64,000 nt of DNA from the NCBI RefSeq assembly GCF_002994745.2, contig NC_037090.1, forward strand, positions 20,634,001 through 20,698,000, in the 5' to 3' direction. The position numbers and the translations under genes were made by a program. Below, piece after piece: positions 24,536 to 37,200 of this stretch (positions are counted from its first letter, which is position 1; the number at the start of each line of letters is the position of its first letter). A model generated the notes under the pieces. The model searched no databases and was not told the origin of the DNA. It saw nothing but the letters and a program-made list of their open reading frames with translations. The DNA comes from Rosa chinensis. Lineage: Eukaryota; Streptophyta; Magnoliopsida; Rosales; Rosaceae.

Positions 24536-24922
24536 CGATGCCTGGGCTGCCTCGCCTTGCCATGAAACTTCATCATCGTTGCGATTCTCCTTTCACCCTT
24601 CCTATCATGATCATCAAATAGTGATCAAACTGCCGCTGCTGACTTCCCGACGTTTTCGTCCTGTTTGAAAATTTTTCATCAGCTTCATTTTCTGGAAAAT
24701 CGAAGGTGAAGATGGTGGTGCAAGATCTTATAGAGCCGTGTCGGTGGTGGTGGGAATCGGAGGCGGAGACAACAACGTGAAGGCAGTGGCGCTAGAATTG
24801 GAGCAGCAGAGAAATAGAAGAGGAGTTTTCTCGTCGAAATTTATGAGGAGCCTGGCCTGCCGCCTCGTTCAAACGGCGTCACCGATGTCTTCATCGCCGG
24901 ATAAGAGCAAGGAGGTCGCTAC

Positions 24923-24925
<3 letters not shown>

Positions 24926-24975
<50 letters not shown>
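24926..24975. repeat. (GA)n microsatellite
   Basis: Pure GA run of about 25 units near the right end of F2. F1 has a shorter GA-rich tract at the equivalent place (about 7180). Confidence 0.95.
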
Positions 24976-24979
<4 letters not shown>

Positions 24980-25497
24980 TGATCGAAGTAAGACGGTAAG
25001 AACTATGCAATTGGGTTTGTTCGGTAGAAGGGTAAAATTGTCATGCACAAAATAATTTGTGAATGCAAATGGCCTTATGTGTACAAGAAAATTTTAGTGG
25101 CCTTATGGCTAATATAAGTCTCAAAATAACACTTATATGTAATTTTTAAAATATATATCTAGATTCTCTCATATTGCAGAAATTACTGGAGACACCTCGT
25201 GATATTAATTTGATTAATGAACAAATTTAATTGGACAGCTTCCAAACTGATATTATATATGATCGTTTCCAATTCCAATATATACGCCCACAAACCTGAA
25301 TCTATTTAACTACATTTTTATGCGCTCTTGTATCAAACATCAATCTTCCAATTGTGGCTATCAACAGAAAGTCAAAACCCTAGTTTATTTCTCAAAAATG
25401 CGACTAGTTGTCAAGCAGGCTACAGCTAGCATAAATCCTTCACTGAAATATTATACTCTCTTGGGAAACTGAATAATACAATTCATATAGTTATATA

Positions 25498-25733
25498 TGT
25501 TTAAGGAAAACTGAATTGTGAGAGAATTGAGTCGTGCTTTCATTGATAATAGAGGCCTATTTATATAGAGGATTACAAGATACAGAATCAGGGTTGTACA
25601 AGGAAAGATAATCGTATAATTAATCGGATATCTATGAATATCTTCGAGAATATCTCTAATTCAAAACCCTATTACAACTAGGTCAAGCAACCTACAGTTT
25701 GGGCCAGATACATATTCTGGATTTACTTGAACA
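25498..25733 (-). repeat. 3' LTR of the copia element, with polypurine tract beside it
   Basis: 236 bp; on the plus strand it starts TGTTTAAG and ends CTTGAACA, so both ends carry the TG...CA rule with matching inverted tips. Immediately outside (25734-25742) the minus strand reads AAGGGGGAG, a polypurine tract, which fixes the LTR boundary and orientation. Confidence 0.8.
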
Positions 25734-26386
25734 CTCCCCCTTGTGTCGCCCAAACGTGGTGCTCCTCTCGTTGCCTCATTAAAAATCTTGCCAGGTAACA
25801 AAAACCCAGTGGGACAAAAATAACCTCGTTCATAGGGGAAAAAGAGCATAACACACCCTTCATGTTTTGAGACCATACATGTAGACATCTCTCCCTGATG
25901 TATGCATCTCCCCCTGATGACTACGGTCATGGGAGTTCAGATAACTTCCGCAAACGATGTTACCAATATGTTTCTTGAAAGTGGAATTTAGGCAATGACT
26001 TAGTGAGCAAGTCTGCCATACTGTCCTCAGATCAAACCTAATTCACTTTGATCTTGAGGAGAGTATGTTTTTGCTGATTATGCTTGGTGTTGTCGCTTTT
26101 GATGTAGCCTTGCTTCATTTGTTAAAAACAAGCAACATTATCATAAATGCTCGTAGGCTCATCTATGGTAGACTTCAAACCACAATTGTTCGAACATGCG
26201 TAATTATGGATCAAATCCATATACATTCATGAACCACTTCGTGAAGAGCAATAATCTCTGCATTGTTCGAAGATATAGCGACTATGGTATATTCTGTAGA
26301 CCTCTAAGATATCACTATCTTTACCCATGGTGAACACTTAACCAGTTTGGGAATGACCTTTGTGTGGGTCAGAGAGATATCCAATA

Positions 26387-27350
26387 TCAGCAAAACCTTC
26401 CAAAACACATGTTGTTTTGGGATGGGGATAGAAAATGCAGGCCAATGTTGGCGGCGCTTCTAGTGTGTGATAGGTCTGAATCCATCATCTCTGTGTGGGG
26501 ATAGAACAAGCCCATATCAATCGTACATCTCAAGTATTGAAAGATATCTTTTACACCAATGCAATGGCATCGCGTTGGCGCAGATCTATAACTAGCTAAC
26601 AAGTTCATAACATATGAGATGTCTAGTCTTGTGCATTGAGCTAAGTACAATAATGCGCCTATTGTACTCAAGTAAGACACTTCTGCCTCTAACACATCTT
26701 CGTCGTCATCATTCAGACGAAGAGGTTACTTTTTAAGATCAAGACTATGGACAATCATGGGGGTACCGGTGCTTGACTGTTTGACCTTGTCAAAATGCCT
26801 AAGCATCTATCAACACGATGCTCAAGTTCCAAACCGAGACATAATCGAGTTCTCCTAAAATCCTTCATCTCAAACTCAGATTTCAAGTGTTCAACGGTTT
26901 TCCTTAACTCTTTAAGGCCTTCCAATGAAGATAATGTCCAACATGAACCGCGATAGAATCTGAAACTTGTTATGGAAACGTGCAGGCATATCCCTTCCCA
27001 ATCAAGTAGTCACTTTAGTGAGCATTTCAACCTTATTGCAAATGCGCTCCGTGGTCTAGAGCCACTTGACTTGGGTAAATGAAGTTCACCATGAACCTTC
27101 ATGTATATTCCTTATCTAGATCCCCATAGAGATACATAGTGACCACATTCGTAAGCTGCATAATCAGTTATTCGGAAACTACCAAACTAACAGGGTAGTG
27201 GAGTGCAGTGACCCATTACGAGAGAATATGTCTCATCGTAGTCGATTCCAGGGCGTTTTGTGAGAAGCCTTGCGTTATAAGGTGAGATTACCATATCTTT
27301 TTCTCACCACTCTTTCTAACGAAGACCCATTAGTCAACAAGTTTTATGTT
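26387..27350 (-). pseudogene. Copia reverse transcriptase/RNase H remnant
   Basis: The minus strand around 27350-26760 contains RT pieces (LITQGFSQNALES, VVTMYLYGDLDKE) in shifting frames with stops. The stretch 26695-26387 keeps an open RNase H-proximal segment with YLSTIGALLYLAQCTRLDIS and FQYLRCTIDMGLFYPH. The order is as expected for copia. Confidence 0.8.
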
Positions 27351-27892
27351 AGGAGGTGTTGGCATCATTGGCTCGAAAACCTTCCTATTCGTTAGAGAAT
27401 CTATCTTAACCTAGATTGCATCTTTCCATTTAGGCCAAATTTCTCTATGTTGGCGTTCATTCATCAATCGAGCGTGGTTAGATATCATCACACTCAACAA
27501 ATTGATGTGCAATGAAAAGTGCGAATACATCATCAATCATGATGGAGTTTTTATCCCACGTCTCATGTATACTAGTGTAATTTTCATAGAGCTCTATATT
27601 CTCAGGAATAGGTTCTGATGTTGAGGGGTCCCCTAACAATAACCTTAATCTAGGAGATTCTCATGAGACGGATTTTGAGTGTTGATGATCAAAGGATTGG
27701 GTTGTGCCAAGGTACCATTCGAACCTACGGGCCTCCCAAGCATTCTAGCTGGGGCCATGGCCTGTAACGCTAGAGTGCCACTTTCTTTGGCGTTGGCGCC
27801 ATGCCTACCTCCGTGTAGGGTGGCGCTACATCTTCTCGTAGGGACGTTATTCCTTGGAGGCATATTTGCAGCAGATGTGTGATCTAGTCACT

Positions 27893-28440
27893 TTAACAGG
27901 GATCGAGATGAGACATAGTGGGGACAGACCACGACAATTCCTGTCGTTCATGCTCAACATTCATGTCCTTATTTCCCCCTAACGACGGGAAGATTGTCTC
28001 ATCAAAGTGACATTTCGCAAGACATGCGATAAAGAGATCGCCTAACAAGGGCATTAAGTGGCGGACGATTGTTGGAATCTCAAATCCAGCGTAGTTGCCC
28101 ATTCGTCTGTAAGGACCCATCATAGTGCGCTGTGGTGGCGCAATTGACACATAAATGGCACACTCAAATATGCGTAAGTGCAATACTGGTATCCAGTCAC
28201 AAGCTGTAACGCAGAGGTAGATTGAGTGGCAGTGGGTCGTAGACGAATTAGCATAGTTACATGCGATATTGCATCACCCCAAGTGGATAAAAGGAGATTG
28301 GTGCGCATTACCAATGTCCGGGCTACCATTATAGTCGCTTCCGCGAGACCATTGAGGTGTGTACATGGGAATATGATGTCCAACATCAGTTCCATTGCAA
28401 TAACCATTGAAAGTCTTTGATGTAAACTCTAGAGCATTGT
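27893..28440 (-). pseudogene. Copia integrase remnant
   Basis: Minus-strand pieces in two frames: HLNGLAEATIMVARTLVMRT and WGDAISHVTMLIRLRP, then LRIFECAIYVSIAPPQRTMM and HFDETIFPSLGG. These are the C-terminal part of a copia integrase and the region following it. A frameshift separates them near 28150. Confidence 0.8.
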
Positions 28441-29602
28441 CAAGTGCAATTGACTGAATAGGATGATCCAGGGAGTGAGCCCATTGTCATTGATATGTGC
28501 TAGGAGTGTAGTATAAGCAGCATTTACAGGTGGACAATGGCATAACACGTGACCAGCGTGTTTGCGTGTCAACTAACATCATGAGATATTTAAACGTCCG
28601 CAAGTTGGTTGAATTAGTCCATAGAATCCCCATGGATTCTGTGTAAGAACAGAATGAGTATTTTCATATCCTTTGCATAGGACGGTCTCAGTCCTAATTT
28701 TCCTAAGGAACAGGCTTTGTAAATTGAGTGATAAGCCTTAGAAGTAACCAATGAGGATTGTGGTTGGGCTTGAGCATCTGAAACGCTATTTGAAGCAAAG
28801 TTGGTGATTGCAGCATCACCTGGGGCACCATTACCATGATGGACGTCATCCATGGTGACATGGATAGGGACTGTGCCAACCCTAGGTTGGTTGTGGACGG
28901 CGGCGGCCCCAGAGGCAGCAATGGCGGTCATACTTAGTCCAGGAATCAACTTTTGATTCATGCTTCATTTTGCTCGAAAGAATAGATGTCCGTGTGAACT
29001 CTTTAGTAGACGGATCATCATGACTAGGATGACGTAACATGTCGTGACAAAGCCATAAGATATAATCATTAAATGTATTGCAAAGGAACTCATTTATGTT
29101 CTCTACATGCGTTTTCGCATGGAATCAGTTGTGTATTCATATATGCGATTTGTGACAATAATCAAGGTGCCATTTGGCAAGGGGAATTTGAGGCTATTAC
29201 ATGTCCTTGAATTAATACTGATGGCCAAGCCATCGTAGTTACAAAGTCATATGCTCATAATCAAAATTGAGTCATAATGAAAAGAACTCGATATTTTATT
29301 CATAAGCCAATGGAGTACATCATTGTCTCTTAACCATTAGGAGAATCTAATCCAAATGCTAGCTAATGAAAAATAAAGGTAGTCGTTTGACTTCTTTTGG
29401 TAACTCCAAAATAAATATGGCCAGGTGAGTAGAGAGATGTCGGTGGTGCAAGACTAGCTTAAGTAGCACTTATTTCAAAACCTTCCTTGACACCATACAA
29501 ATTTTGGATGAGCCTATGTGAAGAAAAACTAAACCATATATTGGCATCTACTGCCAAAATATATGGCAATTGCATATTATATCTCTTGAAAAATAAAAAG
29601 AT

Positions 29603-30709
29603 TTAATCAAAATCGCCAGTCTCTGGATCTTGGCCTTTGAAGTCTTCAACCCTTAGAGCGAGATCATCATCTTGATCTTCTTGCTCCATGTAATTTGCTT
29701 CCCTTGCTTCACAATACATCTTGTACGCTTTAGCAACATTCTGGAGTGCATTACATGCTTTAACCCAATGTCGGGACACTCCACACCAAAGACAAGCATC
29801 ATCATGGTCAGGCTCCTTTGATCGAGGCGCTCCTAGAGTGCATTGGCCGGGGATGGCTATGATCCTTGGTGGCGCCACCACCATAACTGGAGGCTCTGCC
29901 TTTCTCTCTCTTCACACATTGACCTCTACGGTTTCGTGCAAGCCTATCCTGATAGTTTCCTTCCTCTTTGGGGCGAGAATATGGACCAGAACGTCCAGAA
30001 TAATGCCTTTCCTTAGGGTTTTGCTCCTGGGACCTTCCCTTAGGGGCGCGACTATAATTAGACTCCTGAATTGGCTTTGCTCCCACGGGTCTAGAGTTAT
30101 AGTTCTTCACAAGTATGTTATTGTGCTTTTCAGCTACGTTCATGGCTTCAATAAGCTCATGAAATCTTGTGATGCGTCCGACATTGACATCAATCTGATA
30201 GTTCTTGGCTATCATCAATGCAGAAACGGGGAAGGTAGAGAGAGTCTTCTCGATCAACATCGTATCAGTGATTTTCTGCCCACAGAATTCCATCAAAGAC
30301 TTGATACGAAGTGCTTCTGAATTGTAGTCAAGTATAGACTTGAAATCCCATAAGTAGAGGCTATGCCATCTCACTTCTAAATCAGGAAGCAGAGAGTCAC
30401 AAACGTTGCCAAAACGCTGCTCGAGTTCTAACCATAGTTTTCTTGGGTCTTCCTCATTGAGGTACTCATTCTGGAGCGCGTTATTCATGTGCCTTGTCAT
30501 GAGAATTATGGCTTTAGCTTCATTGGCCTCTCTTGTAGCTTTGTTCGCTTCAAAAAAGGCAGTTTGTTGAGGAGTAAGCACGTTCTGACTTGGCTCTCGG
30601 ATCATATCTAGGATCCCATAAGATTCTGGCACACATCATGGACCCACTTGTGGTATCCTACGCCTGTTGTCTCTAGTGGAGCGAAGCTTAACTTGTTTAG
30701 GTTACTCAT
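29603..30709 (-). pseudogene. Copia gag remnant (UBN2-type domain, zinc knuckle)
   Basis: Begins at the ATG at 30707-30709 (MSNLNKLSFAPLETTG), then shifts frame near 30633. A 270-residue stretch follows with KAIILMTRHMNNALQNEYL, a UBN2-like helical domain and an arginine-rich tail. A second shift near 29850 precedes a CCHC zinc knuckle (CLWCGVSRHWVKAC, CX2CX4HX4C). Pseudogene by at least two frameshifts. Confidence 0.85.
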
Positions 30710-31520
30710 CCTGAAAAACAACAAAAGATTAGGGTTAGTTTCGGAGCGAAAAGGCTACCATGAAAACAATAAGAATTTCTAAGCGTAGTTGCTTCCAAGA
30801 AATTAGGAATTTCCAATCGTAGTCACTTCTAAGAAATTTAATTCCAAGAGGGGTTAGATTATATCAAAACAATGATGTTTGTGGTCAATCATTTCTTCTC
30901 AACAAACTCTAAGTTTGGAGGACTCTACAAGTCCAGAATCGGCGGCACCACCCCAAGAACCGGTCGGATTTATACCAAACCGGCCCTAAGAAGAAGCAAA
31001 AGCTTTCCTGCCCGGTTCGCATCTTTCCAGTCCACCTCTTACTGTCATCTTTCACCACAATCGGTGATTCAACCCCAGGATCCTGGAACTGAAATTTTTT
31101 TCCCAAGAACCCCTAAAAACACGTGAACCGGCCACCTGAGCATCTGCACACTTGAACCAGCAGAAGAAGAAAAGAAAAAAAAAGGGGGGGAAGGAAGAGA
31201 AAGAAGCCTAGAAGGAGGCCCACTGCCACGTCATCAACTTCATCAGCTTCGGCAATAGGTCACCGTTGACTAATTTTCCAGCGACTTTTCTAACCATTTT
31301 CCGGCGACCTATTTCGAGGTAATTTTTATCAAAAGTTTCCATTTTTGAAGTTTTAATTCTTTCTCTCTTCTGCTTCTCGGGGACTTACAAACTCTCTTCT
31401 TCTACCCCCCTTTCTTCATCATAGGGGAGACCTAATTAAGCCGAACTTATTAGGATAAAATAAAACATGTTTTTTTCCTTATAGGCCTTTCTGCCCCCTA
31501 TTCTACCAAAAAAAAAAAAA
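30710..31520. other. Non-coding stretch between copia remnant and element G2
   Basis: Mixed leader-like sequence upstream of gag (tracts such as TTCCAAGAAATT repeated near 30790-30840), then GC-richer DNA with CCGGCGACC words at 31290-31320. No LTR or gene recognised. A phrase ATAGGCCTTTCTGCCCC at about 31484 recurs near 63930. Confidence 0.4.
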
Positions 31521-31670
31521 AGGTCATTGACCCAAAGCACCAAAATAAGAAAAGATTAGCCCACTTACCCCAACAATAGATTTTTATTCCCACCTACACA
31601 ATTTAAAGTTAAATGACCATTTTTCCCTAAGCCTAATTAATAAATTACAGTATTGCCACTCTCTTTCCTT

Positions 31671-31758
<88 letters not shown>

Positions 31759-31866
31759 CCAGACGACTCCGGCGTCTCTCTCCCTTGCTCCACACGACTC
31801 CGGCATCTCTCTCTCTCTCCCCAGACGACTCCGGCATCTCTCTCCCTCGCTCCACACGACTCCGGC

Positions 31867-31952
<86 letters not shown>

Positions 31953-32821
31953 AGCTTCCTCGAGCTTCGTATCGAGGTCAGGTGACTTGTCATACCAGGA
32001 AAACTTGCCGGCCTGCGACGTCGAGCTTCAAGTCGGAAGAAATCGACATTGAGCTTCAGTGCCGGAGTAGTACGATTTGGCGCGTCAAGGTGGATGTGGC
32101 GAGCGAAGTCGGTGGCTACTCTGACGAGGACTGGAGGTTTGGAGAGGTGAGAGAGGTAGGCGGCGAGCTCCGGAGGTGATTCGATCCGGTGGTTTTGGTC
32201 CTACTATTGATTGGGGTGCCTAAATCAAGTAACGGGACAGAAGGAAAGTAAAAGGAAGTTTTGAATGTCTATTGCCCCCTAATAGACGTCTATTACCCCT
32301 CTATTGGAGGGCAATAGACGGCTATTAGGGGGCGATAGACGTTTTGAATTGATGTAATCTCCTTGTTTTTTTTTCTATAATCAAAGTTTTATTTGTCTAA
32401 ATTTAGGGAAATTAGTTCTCATTCTGGCAACTGAAAGTCCTATTGGGGGGCAATAGACGTCTATTGGGGCAAAAAAAACTTTCCGGTAAGATTTTCAGCA
32501 AATTCCGTGGGCGGTAGTCGGTGACCTGAATCCGAAGGCCGTTGACTAAAATCAGCGAAAGTTGACCGGATTCAGGCGGCCGGTGACGGGGCTCCGGCGA
32601 AGTCTCCCATGGTTTCTCTCTCTTCCATTCTCTCTCTCTCTAAGTAACAATGGGGTGAGAGTAAAATGGTATTAAAAAAAAATTAAAAAACAAAAAAAAA
32701 ATTCTTAATGGAGTATTAGGGAAGATCTCCTTAGAGTGTTTTGGGTAAGAGAGAATTAAAAAAACTTAATGGGGTAAGTGGGAAAAAAAATCTCTAAAAT
32801 AGTGTAAATGGACAAAAACCC
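31521..32821. mobile_element. G-family MULE-like element G2
   Basis: Same organisation as G1: left end GGTCATTGACCCAAAG with CCCACTTACCCCAACAATAG, CT microsatellites, a GC-rich internal part, the CAATAGACGTCTATTG palindrome (32451-32466), and the right end TCTTAATGGAGTATTAGGG ... AAAAACCC. Both sides abut A-runs of at least 9, which could be the 9-bp target duplication but cannot be distinguished from simple sequence. Confidence 0.65.
31675..31951. repeat. Two (CT)n microsatellites separated by a short repeat of CCAGACGACTCCGGC-type units
   Basis: CT runs at about 31675-31756 and 31867-31951. Between them, CGACTCCGGCRTCTCTCTC-like units recur three to four times with alternating CCAGACGAC/CCACACGAC starts. 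Arginine/glutamate or serine/leucine frames here are artefacts. Confidence 0.9.
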
Positions 32822-32833
32822 AAAAAAAAAAAA

Positions 32834-33775
32834 GTAGCCAGAACGTCGCCTTTGCGAGCTCCGACCTAGAGCAAAGCTTAATGGTAATATGACTCCATTG
32901 TCATGTCATTCCCATCACCATGACATACTTAAGTTATAGGTCATCGTTCAAGCGAGGAGCTAGTAGCTGTTTTAACATTCAAGATCTTCAAATCATAACT
33001 TTTCAAAAAGTTTTTCTAGGAGATTTCGAATCAAAGGCATTACAAATCTTCAAATTGGTTCACTTCAATTGGGTTCAGAAAGCACTGAAACTAGTCCAGC
33101 TAATTTTTTTTTTTCAGTTGGACTCAAACATAAAATGCATTACTCCCATCAAATCATAACAATGATCTCCAAAAAGTCTTATATTAACATTGATTTGGCT
33201 CCTGCTAGTGCATGCCTTTCAACATCAAAGTCGCAATAGTCATGACCGATCATCTTTCTCTGTCAACTTTTGAAAATATTTCAGATCCAGATTGGCGTTT
33301 TTATTCTCATATACTTCACCATCGTGACTTCAACAAGAAAAGCGCCTAACTCTCATATACGCTGGTGAAGATTCTCGGATTCAAAACTGGAGACAAGAGA
33401 ATCATCGGACAGATTTGCAGAGATGATGACAGGTATCATTTAGGCGCCGGAGATTTGGGATCTTGTTCTAATCCAATCAGGGTCTGGGCGCAATGATCAG
33501 TTGACGTTAGACAATGCGTTGGTCTTGCCGTCATTTGATGAAGTTTCGGCGGTGGTGGGCTTCGTTCTCCGGTTCCGGAGCCGCCATGGCAGAGAGAAAG
33601 AGAGAGGAGTGAGATCGGTGTACAGATGAGAAGATGAGAGAGTGTGTGACATATCAATTAGGTTGAGAGCAAAATTGTCATTTCATTTTAAATTGGGTGA
33701 GTGAGAATAAAAATTTGTTGTTGAGATAAAGTATAATAATTTTGGCCAATTTTAATATTTTGGGTCAAGGATCCC
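32834..33775. mobile_element. Partial inverted G-family end
   Basis: The stretch at 33670-33775 is the inverted form of the G1 left end: GTGAGAATAAAAATTTGTTG, ATAATTTTGGCCAATTTTA and GTCAAGGATCC. The remainder (32834-33660) is GC-moderate sequence without a recognisable opposite end, so this is probably a truncated or rearranged G copy. Confidence 0.5.
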
Positions 33776-33895
33776 CTTTTTTTTTTTTTTCCATTCTCCT
33801 CATAGCTGGGTTGTTTTAATCAGCGATGATTACACGGTCATTAAAAGCAGGGTGCTAATCATGAAGGCCAAAATTAACAAATATCAATTGGGGAA

Positions 33896-33965
33896 TGAGG
33901 CCCACTATTCGGCCCGCATAAATTACTGGCCCGTTGGGCCTACAGCTTATTTCACAATACCAGGC
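33896..33965 (+). promoter_or_regulatory. Cluster of GGCCCA/TGGGCC (site II-like) motifs upstream of the LETM1-like gene
   Basis: GAGGCCCACT, CGGCCCGC, TGGCCCGTTGGGCCTA and AGGCCGA occur within about 70 bp, roughly 270-330 bp upstream of the start codon. TGGGCY site II motifs, bound by TCP factors, are known from promoters of plant genes for organelle and ribosomal proteins. That they drive this gene is inferred. No clear TATA box is seen; the leader after 34080 is CT-rich. Confidence 0.5.
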
Positions 33966-34224
33966 CGATAACAACATCACCCACAGTCCCCCAAAAAAAT
34001 CCATGCCGCGAGATCCTGAGAGCCAACGATCCTCTCTGTGATCATACGCTTCTCCACGTCTGCGGATAATTCCCTTTTGCCACGTCACTCTCTCTTTTCT
34101 CTGTAAACAAAACTATGGATTTTTCCTCTACCTTTCTCTCTACTCCACCATTTCACTTTGAATTTTTCTCCACCGGAAGAAACAAGCTAACTTTTCCCTC
34201 TCTGGTTTCACATCTCTCATCTTT

Positions 34225-37200
34225 ATGACCACCAAATTGTACACGCACAATGGCCTCCTATCCTCAAGGTCTCCTCAATTTCTCTCTTTCTCTATGCCTC
34301 TTTGTTTCCCTCTGTAATTCTTCGCCGCGTACTCTACTCTGTTTTCGTTTTTTTTTTTACCGTGCGTAGGTAACTTCAATTAGGGTTTCTTTGATGTAGG
34401 ATTTACTTAGTTTTGGTTTTTGATGGTAGAGTTTCAATGTTTGGCTACCGAGGAGCTGAAGATAACTAGATAAGAACAGATTGTTGACTGTTGGATTGAA
34501 TTATTTGAGCTAAATTCCATTTAGTTGATTAGTCCTGCTCAGCTTTCCATTTCGTTTTCCTAGTGTAGTGATGTGAATACTAGAATTTCGGTTTGGCTTT
34601 GCACCTTTGGGCTTTGTAGAAATCTAGCAGGGAATGTGTTCCTTTGATTTTGTGGCTGTTTGTTATTTTTCGGTAGTTAATGTGCATAATGTGTGACCGG
34701 ATAATACTAGGTTATACTGATACATTTTGAGAATTTATGAGAGAAAATTGTGTGGATGTTAAGTATAGTCTAGGAAATCAGAATCTTAGGAATAAATAGC
34801 AGCTAAGCACTAAGGTTACTGAATCGACTATAGACCAATTCCCGGTTTAAATAGCAGCTGTTTTCGTGCTAAAAAAAAATTGTAGCTCTTGAGAGTTATG
34901 TCGTGTAAATTTGTGCTGTTTAATTGTTTTTTCTTGGTACTTGCAGCTCTTCGAATCCATGGCATTCGCGTAAGCCAGCTAGAATACATTATTCCTGCAA
35001 TAAAGAATTCTACTGGGGTCATTCAAGGGAGAGATGGCTTATAAGACTTGCTTTGTTAGAGCATAGTGATTCTTACAGTCTTAAGCTCCGAATGGTGGGA
35101 TATAAGAACTGCTATCTGAGCTCTCAAAGAGGAAGAAGGTTGGGGAACCTCTTTCCCCGTACATCTGCTGACGATGGTGTTACCGTTAATGGGAGTCCGC
35201 AAGCAAGTACCAGTAGGGATGTTGAGGAGATGAAGGTCAAACTTAATCAATCACTTCATGGCGAAGATTCTAGTGATGGACTTGTCCAATTTTTACATGA
35301 AGCAGCCAGGGTTTTTGAGTTAGCAATAAAGGAACAAGGTTCCTTCTCAAAGTCATCTTGGTTTTCAACTGCATGGCTTAATGTAGACAATACATGGGTC
35401 AAAACACTGTCTTATCAGGTATTTTCATGAACTTCGAAACACCTCTATACAGGCTGCAGCATTTCTGAACTGTCTTATGATTCACATCATGCCGCTATAT
35501 GTGTCTAACATGGAAAAGACTACCATATGGTTACTTTTGGAAAAGACTTCTTAAGAATCTCAACTTTAGTGATAGAGATTATTCATGAGTATACACAATG
35601 TTCCTTCTTGCTTGGTTTATGCCAATCTTGTGGTGTACTTTACTTCATCTTCAGTTCCAGGATATGTTCCCATTAGTACGACTTTTGTACTTCTCTTGTT
35701 AAATTATCATTAGTATTAATCATTCTTTTTGGTAAGAGTATTAGAAGTTTAGTCAGTTGTAGACTTTTATTCCATATCTTGATGGGCATGTTGTTAGTTG
35801 ATCCTTACTCCATTTTGAAATATGTTCTCATTATATGACATATTCAACTTGGTTATGTTTCTTCTGGATCTTTTACAAAGGACAAATTCAATGTGTATGG
35901 ACGTGTGAACTTTTTGAACTAGTTTCTGTGCTAGGGTTTAATTAGTTAATGATAAGTATATTTGTGTATTTATATACCTGGCTATCTGAAAGTCATGGAT
36001 TTTTCAGGCTTCAGTGTATTCATTATTGCAAGCTGCAAGTGAGATAGCATCCCGAGGGGATGGTAGAGATAGAGACATAAATGTTTTTGTCCAAAAAAGG
36101 TATTACCATACTTGTATTTTCTAATTATAAGTTCTGTTAAACTTTCTCATTTCACTTTGTTAGTTAGTCTATTTAAACTGCAACTTCTCTTGTTGGTGCC
36201 AATTATAAGGAAGTATTATCTAAAGGCTGAAGTTTTGCAGTCCCCTCTCAACTTTGACTGGATTTCTTGGGGTGGCTCCTTTACTGGACATTCAACTGCC
36301 CCTTTAGTTTCAGATTTTTCAATTCCCACTTCCTGCACAGTCTGTCAGTTTTTCTGTTAAATTGATGGGAATTCTATCCTTTCATATTGTTACTCACTAG
36401 CCTTGACCCACTTTGGCCCACCGCCCCTAACCTTTCTCTCCATTGTTCCCCTCCCATATTTTGCTTCACTTGTAAGACCCTATCTGAACCATGAAGAAGG
36501 CCAAAGAAGTTGAAATCCACAGTGATCATAATTGACAGGATTAGTTGACAGATCTTTTGACCTCATTTTAATTTGGACTTTAACCCACAGTCTTCCTGTT
36601 TATTAGATGAGTACCTGTTCCCTAGATCCCTTCCACTTGGAAATAGCATACTTTGAAATCTTGTACTGCCACCTTAAAAGTCAGTGTCAGAAACCTTATC
36701 TTTTCAAATATCAGTATTAGCATCCTCATCTTTTAATGGATTTGACTTTTTTTTGTTCAACAAATTTTAGTTTAGATGAATATTAACTTGATTAATAGGT
36801 TAACTTGATTATGGAAAACATGCACTCCGTTATGTGTGCTTTGTATCCACTTGGTTGCTTATTGTACTCTCCCATGTATTGCCTTTTATTCAGCCTAGAG
36901 GTTTGACTGTGTTTAAACAATGGATTGGTGCAGTTTATTACGACAATCCACATCCCTTGAGACTTTAATCCGGGATCAATTATCAGCCAAGCAACCAGAA
37001 GCATATGAGTGGTTTTGTTCTGAGCAAGTGCCATTGGTTGTAACATCCTTCGTTAATTATTTTGAAAGGGACCCATGCTTTGCTGCTGCAACTAAAGTGT
37101 ATGTGGTCATATATATTGTTTGTTCTGTAATTCGGCTTTACAATTTTGATGGATTTGATGGTTATGCATAACCAATGCTGCTTTCAATTTGCTTCCAGAT

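Larger units (their letters stand above)
14741..25147. mobile_element. MULE-like element F2, split by a CACTA element
   Basis: Second copy of the F family. Its left tip (14741-14810) has CCAATTACATATAAGG and TTAAGGCCACTA, like F1. The rest resumes at 22055 with ATTTTGGATATAAAAACC, matching F1 at about 4051, and runs to the right tip at 25147. The word AAAATATAT flanks both far ends (14732-14740, 25148-25156), as expected for one insertion later pushed apart; the word is AT-rich, so this alone is weak. Contents mirror F1: a GCTACT array, then gene-like GC-rich sequence on the right. Confidence 0.65.
25498..30709 (-). mobile_element. Decayed Ty1/copia retrotransposon lacking its 5' LTR
   Basis: On the minus strand the order is gag, integrase, reverse transcriptase, RNase H, polypurine tract, 3' LTR, as in copia elements. 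All reading frames are broken. No second LTR or primer-binding site is visible upstream of gag (30710-31500). The same LTR family occurs as a solo LTR at 11017-11239. Confidence 0.85.

Noticed and set aside
34250..34268. Alternative start ATG of the LETM1-like gene
   Set aside because: Its phase at the exon 1 donor does not match exon 2; only the ATG at 34225 keeps the frame.
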